NCBI GenBank assembly: GCA_021159805.1
Contig: JAGHDT010000162.1
Span: 1 to 9,262, forward strand
From: Anaerolineae bacterium
GTDB lineage: Bacteria > Chloroflexota > Anaerolineae > B4-G1 > SLSP01
Direction: 5' to 3'
DNA length: 9,262 nt
The notes under the pieces were generated by a model. That model was given only the letters and a program-made list of their open reading frames with translations. It had not been told where the DNA came from and did not search any database. Shown here piece after piece: positions 1 through 5,344 of the stretch. How positions within the stretch are numbered: the first letter of the stretch is position 1; each line of letters begins with the position of its first letter. Position numbers and translations under genes: made by a program.

Positions 1-1380
1 CCAAATATAGGTGACGGGTAGCTGCATCAGCGCTGCCAGCCGGACTGCCGGGCGCATATAGTCCGAGAAGACCAAGAAAGTGCTGCCGTAGGGCCGCAGA
101 CCGCCGTACAGGGCCATACCGTTGAGGATGGCGCCCATGCTGTGCTCGCGAACACCGAAGTGGAGGTTTCTGCCCTCTGGTGTTGCCTCCTGGAAATCTC
201 CGTAACCGCTGACAAACGTCTGAGTTGAGGGCGCCAGGTCAGCAGAGCCGCCCATAAGCTCCGGAATCACTGGGGCCAAGGCCCGCAGGACCCTCCCGGA
301 GGCCGCGCGTGTCGCAATAGCTCCGTCGGACGGGCTGAACTTCGGCAGTGCCATCTCCCAGTTCTCAGGCAGACTACCGGACATCACGCGACGCAGTTCC
401 TTGGCCTCCTCGGGATAGGCTTGCTCGAAATTCGTCAACATATCCTGCCAGATAGCCTCTGCCCGCTCACCCTGCGGGATAGCCAGGCGGTACCGTGCGA
501 TCACATCTTTTGGCACGAAAAACGGCTCCGTGGAGGGCCACCCGAGCGCCTCTTTGGTGGCACGCACTTCGCTGACTCCTAGCGGACCGCCGTGCGCTTT
601 TGTACTTCCCTCCATATTGGGACTGCCATAAGCGATGTGCGTGTTGCATATGATCAAGTGCGGGCGTCCCCTGCTCACTTTGGCCTCGCGAATCGCAGCG
701 TCCACGGCATCCGTGCTGTGCCCATCGATCTCCTGGACGTGCCACCCATAGGCCTCAAAATGTGTGCGGACATTCTCCGTGAAGGCAAGGTTCGTCGACC
801 CCTCAATGGTGATATCGTTGTCATCATAGAGGTAGATGAGGTTGTCCAGTCCAAGATGCCCTGCAAGTGACGCGGCTTCCTGTGTGACGCCCTCCATGAG
901 ATCCCCGTCGGACACGATTGCGTAGATCCAGTGAGCAAAGATCGGATAGCCCTCGCGGTTGAAACGCGCAGCCAAGTGGCGTTCAGCGATGGCCATGCCC
1001 ACGCCGGTGCTGAAGCCCTGGCCGAGGGGGCCTGTCGTTGTCTCGATGCCCAAGTCGACGTTATGCTCCGGGTGTCCTGCTGTCTGGCTGCCCCATTGGC
1101 GGAACTGCTTGAGCTCGTTGAGGGACAGGGGATAGCCGGTCAAGTGCAGCAAGCTATAGAGCAGCATTGATCCGTGTCCTGCGGAGAGAATGAAACGGTC
1201 TCGGTTGTGCCAGGCCGGGTCCTTGGGATTGTGTTTGAGGTGGCGTGTCCAGAGGACGTAGGCAGCATCGGCCATCCCCATTGGGAGTTCGCAGTGTCCT
1301 GAGTTAGCCTGCTGCACACCATCGATCGCCAGAATTCGCAGAGCGTTGATACTCCTCTGCTCAAGATCCGTCGTGGGCAT
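1..1380 (-). CDS. tkt: Transketolase, N-terminal 460 residues (gene runs off the left edge)
   Basis: Transketolase is the thiamine-diphosphate enzyme of the non-oxidative pentose phosphate pathway and moves two-carbon ketol units between sugar phosphates in the cytoplasm. Translation from the ATG at 1380-1378 stays open to position 1. Visible motifs: SGH at 27-29, AGHGS at 67-71, GPLGQG at 117-122, the ThDP/metal motif SDGDLMEG at 157-164 with DDNDITIEG at 186-194, KAHGG at 261-265, and the second ThDP (Pyr) domain with GGSADLAPS at 377-385 and the REH containing the catalytic glutamate (E412) at 411-413. About the last 200 residues of the family length lie outside the window. The start is supported by GGAG at 1387-1390, six bases upstream. 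The gene sits 14 bp after the 217-residue gene and is probably the third gene of an operon. Odd point: the usual SGHPG is SGHCE here. Family assignment is certain. Confidence 0.96.
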   Translation of the reverse strand, partial: MPTTDLEQRSINALRILAIDGVQQANSGHCELPMGMADAAYVLWTRHLKHNPKDPAWHNRDRFILSAGHGSMLLYSLLHLTGYPLSLNELKQFRQWGSQTAGHPEHNVDLGIETTTGPLGQGFSTGVGMAIAERHLAARFNREGYPIFAHWIYAIVSDGDLMEGVTQEAASLAGHLGLDNLIYLYDDNDITIEGSTNLAFTENVRTHFEAYGWHVQEIDGHSTDAVDAAIREAKVSRGRPHLIICNTHIAYGSPNMEGSTKAHGGPLGVSEVRATKEALGWPSTEPFFVPKDVIARYRLAIPQGERAEAIWQDMLTNFEQAYPEEAKELRRVMSGSLPENWEMALPKFSPSDGAIATRAASGRVLRALAPVIPELMGGSADLAPSTQTFVSGYGDFQEATPEGRNLHFGVREHSMGAILNGMALYGGLRPYGSTFLVFSDYMRPAVRLAALMQLPVTYIW

Positions 1381-1382
1381 GG

Positions 1383-1390
1383 TCCTCTCC
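1383..1390 (-). promoter_or_regulatory. Ribosome binding site of transketolase
   Basis: On the minus strand the 14-bp gap between the TAG of the upstream gene (1397-1395) and the transketolase ATG reads GGAGAGGA, with its GGAG core six bases from the ATG. This fixes the start and shows that transketolase can be translated independently within a shared transcript. Confidence 0.75.
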
Positions 1391-1394
1391 AATT

Positions 1395-2048
1395 CTATGT
1401 GGACAAGCTACCGGCTTGCTCCACCAGGGTGCGAAGTGCGATGGTGACCCTCCGGGGGTGTTCCGTCAGCAATCCCGTGGCCTCCCACGTTTGAGCCAGC
1501 CTTGAGAGTGCTCGGTGGGAGATCTTGCTGGAAAAGGCCTGATGGAGGGCTTTGACCGTGAAGCGCCCGTTGAGCTCCTTGACCGCATAGACCACCAGCT
1601 CTCGTTCCAATGGCGTCAATGCCGGGAAGGAGCTGGGTACGCTGATCCGGGGATCCAAGGCCGTGGCCAGTAGGGTCTCCATCCATACGATAGCATCCGC
1701 AATCAGCTGCCCCATCTGGAAGTAGAGGCGGTTGGACCACTCTGCATCACCCTCGAGATCGTGAATATAGGGTGGGGATTCCCGCAGCGTTCCGTAGACG
1801 GCAAAGGGGAAGTCTGCAGCACTGAAAAGCCCCACTCTTGGCGTCACAGCTTCGCCGTGGAGTACGTCCCAGCGTTGTTCGGTGATGCGGAATCCGAGTC
1901 TGAAGGTCACCAATATGCCAGCCGGCAGGCGCCAGTACCAGTAAGCGCCAAGCCTGCCTTGGTATCCGGGAGCTTGCTCTGCGATGCTATCCAGGATCTG
2001 GTCTGCATACTGCAGAGCCTGGTAGGATGGATAGTATCTGGATTCCAT
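1395..2048 (-). CDS. Conserved-looking hypothetical protein, possible C-terminal winged helix
   Basis: I do not recognise this 217-residue protein. The first ~115 residues are rich in aromatic residues (YYPSYQALQY near the start, GAYWYWRLPAG at about 34-44) and contain short beta-like stretches such as ILVTFRLGFRI. A more helical linker follows. Residues about 144-205 (LTPLERELVVYAV..., SHRALSRLAQTWEATGLL, then a basic PRRVTIAL stretch) have the helix-helix-helix-wing pattern of a winged-helix domain, so nucleic-acid binding is possible but inferred. There is no signal peptide, membrane segment or metal-binding cluster. The start ATG (2048-2046) has AGGAG five bases upstream. The gene lies 20 bp after the tRNA nucleotidyltransferase fusion and 14 bp before transketolase on the same strand, so co-transcription is likely. 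It ends in TAG, which shows that TAG works as a stop here. Confidence 0.8.
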   Translation of the reverse strand: MESRYYPSYQALQYADQILDSIAEQAPGYQGRLGAYWYWRLPAGILVTFRLGFRITEQRWDVLHGEAVTPRVGLFSAADFPFAVYGTLRESPPYIHDLEGDAEWSNRLYFQMGQLIADAIVWMETLLATALDPRISVPSSFPALTPLERELVVYAVKELNGRFTVKALHQAFSSKISHRALSRLAQTWEATGLLTEHPRRVTIALRTLVEQAGSLST

Positions 2049-2054
2049 TGCCGC

Positions 2055-2059
2055 TCCTG
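2055..2059 (-). promoter_or_regulatory. Ribosome binding site of the 217-residue hypothetical gene
   Basis: The minus strand reads AGGAG, then five bases (CGGCA), then the ATG at 2048-2046. It lies wholly in the 20-bp gap after the TGA of the upstream fusion gene and supports this start. Confidence 0.6.
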
Positions 2060-2068
2060 TGGTCTTGC

Positions 2069-4729
2069 TCAGTACCCGTTCTCGGGACCAAAGCTCTTCC
2101 TAACCAGCGCGATCTCGTCTGCCCGATTAGTCGTGCCCCCATCTATCCGGGCTTCTTTCAATGATGAGAGGATATCGCGGAAGATCGGGCCGGGCTTGAA
2201 ACCTAGGTATCGTAGATCATCCCCATTGAGCTCCGGCTGGACGCACCGCCACTCACGGGCATAGTGCTCCAACAGCTGCCGCTCCCGGGAGCTGTCCGTT
2301 GCCAGCCACTCCAGTGCCAGGCCCTGCAGAGGCAGTGCGTCAAGGCGGGTGGTGATAGCGCTCGCCTTTTCCTCGTCGCCGAAGTTGCACAGAACCTTAC
2401 GGATAGCTTCTTGCGAGTTGAGCAGCTCCCGGAGGCGACTGGAGAGTCTCAGACGCTTGCGGACCTGCTCGATGGCGCAGTGATCCAGCCGGTAAAGGAG
2501 CAACGCCCAGTAGAAATCGGGGAGATCATCGTCGAGATCCCAGATGCTGGGATCGAACGTTTCGATCAATAGTCTGAGGCGCGCGGCCAACCACGCGTCG
2601 CTGGAGAGGTCGGGATGGATCTGGTGCAGGGCGCCCATCATCTGCAGACGATCCAGAACAGTCTGCGGTGCAGCTTCCTGGAAAATGAGGTCGAACTCGT
2701 GGCGGATGCGTTCACCGGTTACGCGATCCAGCAAGGGGATGGCTTCGGCAATCAGAGCTTCGCTGCGCTTGTGAATCCGGAAACCCAGACTCGCCTCGAA
2801 ACGCGCAGCTCTGAGGATGCGGGTCGGATCATCGATAAAACTCAGACTGTGGAGCACGCGAATCACGCCGTCCTCCAGGTCGGCACGTCCCCCGTAGAAG
2901 TCCAGCATCTCGCCCCAGCGCTGGGGGTCAAGCCGGATCGCCAGCGTGTTGATGGTGAAGTCTCGGCGGTGCAGGTCCTGTTTGATCGAGCTGCGGGAGA
3001 CCATCGGAAGGGCGGTTGGGTGCTCGTAGAATTCGGTGCGTGCTGTTACCAGATCGATGAAGTGTGGCAGCTTGTTCCCGTCTCCACGCGGTGTATCGTG
3101 GCTGGTGCCTTGGTGCCAGAGCTCGTTGTGCTGCCGCCGGGCTCGCATGACATTCCAGATGTCATCGGGCAGCAGCCACTTGGAGGTCCCGAAACGTCTG
3201 TGGCTGCGGATCTCGCCGCCGTAAGCTGCCGCCATCGCGTGGCCCAGTTCGATGGCGTCCCCCTCCACCACCAGGTCGACATCGAGTGTGCTGTGGCCGA
3301 GCAGCAGGTCCCGGACCAGCCCGCCCACAAAGTAGATCGCGTAGCCGGCCTCGGCTGCCTTGGCACCGATCTCGCGGATCAGCGTGAGCAACGGCTCGGG
3401 CGTCGACTCCTCCAGGAGGTGCGCGATCTTCTGGCGTTCTGTTGTCTGTGAGGACGGGTGTAAATGGATCATGTCGGTGCGGGTCACGATGCCAGTGATC
3501 TGCCCGTCGAGCGCGACCGGAATCTGGCCCCAGCCGGTCTGGATCATCAGGTCGCGGACGCGCTCCACCGAATCGCGCGGTGAAACTGTCATCGATCCTG
3601 GTTGCAGTATCCGGCTGACGGGCTGGTGACCCAGTTGGTGCTGCATAGCTCGGTCCACGGCATTTCGTGTCACGAGACCCAGTAGCTTCTCATCGGCATC
3701 GAGGACCGGGAAGCCCTCGTGTCCCGTTCGCAGCATCTGCTGAGCGACATCTTTGATGGTCTCATCAGGCGCCACCGTGCGTACCCCGTGGGACATCAGA
3801 TCCTGGACCTTGATGCGTGGGCGGACGTAGAGAGGTAGGATGGTCCGCAACTCATCCATCAGACTTGTCGAGGTCCGATCTCGAATCAGTGCTGCTGCCG
3901 CGCGGTTGTGACCGCCACCGCCGAAGTGCTCTGCCACGGCGGCAACATTGATGTCGTCCGTGGCGCTGCGCGCCACGAGCTGTGTGTTGTTGCCAATCTG
4001 CACCGAGATGAAGAGCGCACTGGGTTCCAGGAGATTGCGCAGCTTATGGGCGAGCGTGGAGATCTCCTCCTCCGTGTCCGGCGGCGATACAGCCCAGCTC
4101 AGGACGACCGGGTGCCCGCCAAGCTCCCGAGTCTCAAGATGCTCTGTCAGACCATCGAAGATGCTCTGTTGGGCGACGGTGAGCGGGTGATCCAGGAATC
4201 CGGTGGCAATTTCAAGGTCTGCGCCCTGATCGATCAGCCACGCAGCTGCGCGCAGATCGCGCGGCGTGGTGGATGTATAGGTCAGGTGGCCCGTGTCCTC
4301 ATAGATGCCCGCAAGCATCAAGGTGGCCTCTGCCGGCGAGATGGGGATCAGACGCGTTGAGATGGCCTCGACCAACGATGTCGTTGTGGCCCCCAGCGGC
4401 TCGGACTGTATGTGCCAGCCTTCCGGCACTTCGTCGGGGGGCGTATGATGATCAATGACGGTTACCTGTTTGATGTTCTTGCCCATCCCGCGAACGAAGG
4501 AGAGTTTCTGCGTGTCGACCAGGATCACGCGCTGGACATGCTGACCGCGCGGTAAGGCGTCGGGTTGTGTGAAGGGAAATCCAGGGCCGTAGAGTGAGAG
4601 GAATGCCTGCACATTCCGGTTGACCCGACGGGGCAACACGGGTAGCGCTCCAGGATAGAGCTTGTGAGCAGCCAGCAAGCTCGCAATCGCGTCGAAGTCT
4701 GCGTTTTCGTGCGTCAGGATGACTTGCAT
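2069..4729 (-). CDS. DHH/DHHA1 - CBS - CBS - tRNA nucleotidyltransferase (CCA- or A-adding) fusion
   Basis: An 886-residue multidomain protein. Residues 1-285 form a DHH phosphoesterase: H7/D11/D13 in HENADFDA, D72 in LVDT, the DHH triad at 93-95, D145 in EDTGH, and the DHHA1 substrate loop GGGGH at 270-274, so all metal ligands appear intact. Two CBS domains follow (about 308-365 and 370-425) and probably bind adenine nucleotides. Residues ~450-886 are a class II tRNA nucleotidyltransferase/poly(A) polymerase: GGLVRD at 469-474 with the catalytic DVD at 483-485, RRDFTINTLA at 588-597, and the template motif DDPTR (633-637) in RILRAARF. Such fusions are known in several deep-branching lineages, where some act only as A-adding enzymes beside a separate CC-adding enzyme. 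CCA versus A-only specificity cannot be read from sequence. A hydrophilic insert at ~523-553 separates the catalytic beta-strands. There is no good Shine-Dalgarno before the ATG. First gene of the minus operon. Confidence 0.95.
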   Translation of the reverse strand: MQVILTHENADFDAIASLLAAHKLYPGALPVLPRRVNRNVQAFLSLYGPGFPFTQPDALPRGQHVQRVILVDTQKLSFVRGMGKNIKQVTVIDHHTPPDEVPEGWHIQSEPLGATTTSLVEAISTRLIPISPAEATLMLAGIYEDTGHLTYTSTTPRDLRAAAWLIDQGADLEIATGFLDHPLTVAQQSIFDGLTEHLETRELGGHPVVLSWAVSPPDTEEEISTLAHKLRNLLEPSALFISVQIGNNTQLVARSATDDINVAAVAEHFGGGGHNRAAAALIRDRTSTSLMDELRTILPLYVRPRIKVQDLMSHGVRTVAPDETIKDVAQQMLRTGHEGFPVLDADEKLLGLVTRNAVDRAMQHQLGHQPVSRILQPGSMTVSPRDSVERVRDLMIQTGWGQIPVALDGQITGIVTRTDMIHLHPSSQTTERQKIAHLLEESTPEPLLTLIREIGAKAAEAGYAIYFVGGLVRDLLLGHSTLDVDLVVEGDAIELGHAMAAAYGGEIRSHRRFGTSKWLLPDDIWNVMRARRQHNELWHQGTSHDTPRGDGNKLPHFIDLVTARTEFYEHPTALPMVSRSSIKQDLHRRDFTINTLAIRLDPQRWGEMLDFYGGRADLEDGVIRVLHSLSFIDDPTRILRAARFEASLGFRIHKRSEALIAEAIPLLDRVTGERIRHEFDLIFQEAAPQTVLDRLQMMGALHQIHPDLSSDAWLAARLRLLIETFDPSIWDLDDDLPDFYWALLLYRLDHCAIEQVRKRLRLSSRLRELLNSQEAIRKVLCNFGDEEKASAITTRLDALPLQGLALEWLATDSSRERQLLEHYAREWRCVQPELNGDDLRYLGFKPGPIFRDILSSLKEARIDGGTTNRADEIALVRKSFGPENGY

Positions 4730-4748
4730 AGGACAGTACCCATTTGAT

Positions 4749-4763
4749 GTGAGCTCAACTCAC
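4749..4763. repeat. Short inverted repeat in the leader of the minus-strand operon
   Basis: GTGAG (4749-4753) and CTCAC (4759-4763) are perfect inverted repeats around a 5-base centre, and the left part also forms the 8-bp palindrome TGAGCTCA. The element is 20-34 bases ahead of the fusion gene's start, inside its predicted 5' leader. It could be an operator or a small hairpin near the ribosome entry site. Arms this short can arise by chance. Confidence 0.3.
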
Positions 4764-4806
4764 GCGTGTCCACCAGTATCCTGTGGATAGCTCATCCTCC
4801 ACTGTA

Positions 4807-4823
4807 TCGATCCCGGTCGATCC
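4807..4823. repeat. Paired TCGATCC repeats just downstream of the minus-strand promoter
   Basis: TCGATCC occurs at 4807-4813 and again at 4817-4823, exactly 10 bp (about one helical turn) apart. Because TCGA is itself palindromic, the block also reads as an inverted repeat ATCGA - 6 bp - TCGAT. It lies about 5-20 bases downstream of the start site expected from the extended -10 at 4835-4843. That is a typical repressor position, but no regulator is identified. Confidence 0.3.
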
Positions 4824-4834
4824 AATCAAGAGAG

Positions 4835-4843
4835 ATTATAGCA
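4835..4843 (-). promoter_or_regulatory. Extended -10 promoter for the minus-strand operon
   Basis: On the minus strand the sequence reads TGCTATAAT, a perfect -10 hexamer (TATAAT, 4840-4835) preceded by the TGn extended -10 element. No good -35 hexamer sits at 16-18 bp spacing, as expected for extended -10 promoters. Transcription would start near 4828, giving a leader of about 100 bases before the fusion gene's ATG at 4729. Confidence 0.55.
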
Positions 4844-4898
4844 CGGGACAGGGTCAGGGATATTGGACCGCAATTCTTCGTCACCTGTCTGGCCCTTC

Positions 4899-4987
4899 GC
4901 TCGTGCCGGATCACAATGCGGCACTTCCGGCTCTGTCCCACGCCGACGCTGTGTACGCGGAGCCGCGGGCTGTGATCCGCCGCGAGC
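4899..4987. repeat. Long imperfect inverted repeat, possible structured RNA element
   Basis: The left arm GCTCGTGCCGGATCACA (4899-4915) is complementary to TGTGATCCGCCGCGAGC (4971-4987) at 16 of 17 positions counting one G-U wobble. The inner 9 bp are perfect and the only mismatch is C4906/C4980. The 55-base interior contains a second pairing, CGGCTC (4928-4933) with GAGCCG (4960-4965), so the whole 89 bases can fold as a nested stem. GCTCGTG recurs at 5006-5012 and can compete for the right arm. There is no U-tract, so it is not a classic terminator. It lies outside the coding regions and upstream of both predicted promoters. Confidence 0.45.
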
Positions 4988-5050
4988 AACCCGGAGCGAT
5001 CTTACGCTCGTGATCTGCGCAGCAGAGTGACGGGAAGCTGCACCGCACGT

Positions 5051-5063
5051 TGCGCAGTGCGCA
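5051..5063. promoter_or_regulatory. 13-bp palindrome, candidate operator upstream of the small gene/xseA
   Basis: TGCGCA - G - TGCGCA is a perfect palindrome with 6-bp arms around one central base. It lies about 32 bp upstream of the candidate -35 hexamer at 5095. The form suits a dimeric DNA-binding protein, but no known consensus is recognised. Confidence 0.25.
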
Positions 5064-5094
5064 TTGTGTTGTTGTCCTTTCAGAAACGCACCGC

Positions 5095-5123
5095 TTTACC
5101 GTTTCCCCTTCGTGAGGTAAGAT
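5095..5123 (+). promoter_or_regulatory. Weak candidate sigma-70 promoter for the small gene and xseA
   Basis: TTTACC (5095-5100, 4 of 6 to TTGACA) and TAAGAT (5118-5123, 4 of 6 to TATAAT) are separated by 17 bp. The start site would be near 5130, giving a leader of roughly 20 bases that contains the ribosome binding site at 5141-5147. The position is right but the hexamers are only moderate matches. Confidence 0.3.
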
Positions 5124-5140
5124 TGGGGCAGCTAGAGGCC

Positions 5141-5147
5141 AGGGAGG
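5141..5147 (+). promoter_or_regulatory. Strong ribosome binding site selecting the 5153 start
   Basis: AGGGAGG lies five bases ahead of the ATG at 5153. It decides that the small gene starts at 5153 rather than at the upstream in-frame ATG at 5027, which has no Shine-Dalgarno sequence. It is the best ribosome binding site near xseA. Confidence 0.6.
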
Positions 5148-5152
5148 CAACG

Positions 5153-5338
5153 ATGACACGTCGGCGATCGTCAAGATCGAGGCGCAGTGTGAGACTGTAC
5201 CCCGTGGCGCGGGTCATGTCGATACTGTGTACCACGGTCTGCGTGGTGGAGTTTTTCTGGGGCATCGGTTTGTTGACGACGCCGTTGCCAATAGGCAGCG
5301 GGCTGCAACTTGTCCGGTTCCCGCGGCTGGCCTTCTGA
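5153..5338 (+). CDS. Small single-pass membrane protein (61 residues), function unknown
   Basis: Not recognised. The N-terminus is very basic (MTRRRSSRSRRSVR, residues 1-14). One hydrophobic segment follows at about residues 20-42, containing VCVVEFFWGIGLL, with a glutamate (E33) and two cysteines (C26, C30). A short C-terminal tail of about 19 residues ends in PRLAF. By the positive-inside rule the basic end should stay in the cytoplasm. AGGGAGG five bases before the ATG is strong support for translation. The TGA (5336-5338) is six bases from the xseA ATG, and xseA lacks its own clear Shine-Dalgarno, so the small frame may couple xseA translation. It could be a genuine small membrane protein or mainly a translated leader. 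Its sequence resembles no known exonuclease VII small subunit. Confidence 0.55.
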   Translation: MTRRRSSRSRRSVRLYPVARVMSILCTTVCVVEFFWGIGLLTTPLPIGSGLQLVRFPRLAF

Positions 5339-5344
5339 GCGCCT

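Larger units (their letters stand above)
4844..5094. other. Non-coding part of the divergent intergenic region
   Basis: The gene-free gap runs from 4730 to 5152 (423 bp). Short open frames cross this middle part on both strands, but none has a ribosome binding site, recognisable protein pattern or sensible neighbour spacing. The region does hold a 17-position inverted repeat (4899-4987), a short GAGCG / CGCTC hairpin (4994-4998 / 5005-5009) and a 13-bp palindrome (5051-5063). It could house regulators of both flanking operons or a small structured RNA. I see no tRNA, riboswitch class or classic terminator. Confidence 0.5.

Noticed and set aside
2615..3451. 278-residue plus-strand open frame inside the DHH-CBS-nucleotidyltransferase gene
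   Set aside because: It is a shadow of the minus-strand gene, whose catalytic motifs occupy the same bases. Its translation resembles no protein.
4782..4790. DnaA-box-like sequence (CTATCCACA on the minus strand, one mismatch to TTATCCACA)
   Set aside because: A single near-match with no cluster of boxes, no AT-rich unwinding region and no dnaA or dnaN neighbour; expected by chance.
4760..4795. 11-codon leader peptide frame on the minus strand preceded by GGAGG
   Set aside because: The GGAGG abuts the ATG with no spacing, so initiation is unlikely. There is no run of regulatory codons.
4994..5009. GAGCG / CGCTC hairpin as a transcription terminator
   Set aside because: The stem is only 5 bp with a 6-base loop, no T-tract follows on either strand, and no gene ends nearby.
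4766..5013. Short plus- and minus-strand frames in the intergenic region (for example 4766-4975, 4783-5013, 4792-4989)
   Set aside because: No ribosome binding sites, no coherent domains, and they overlap the inverted repeat and promoter elements.
5027..5152. Upstream ATG at 5027 as the start of the small membrane protein
   Set aside because: There is no Shine-Dalgarno before it, whereas ATG 5153 has AGGGAGG at ideal spacing. The extra residues would cover the palindrome and the candidate promoter.
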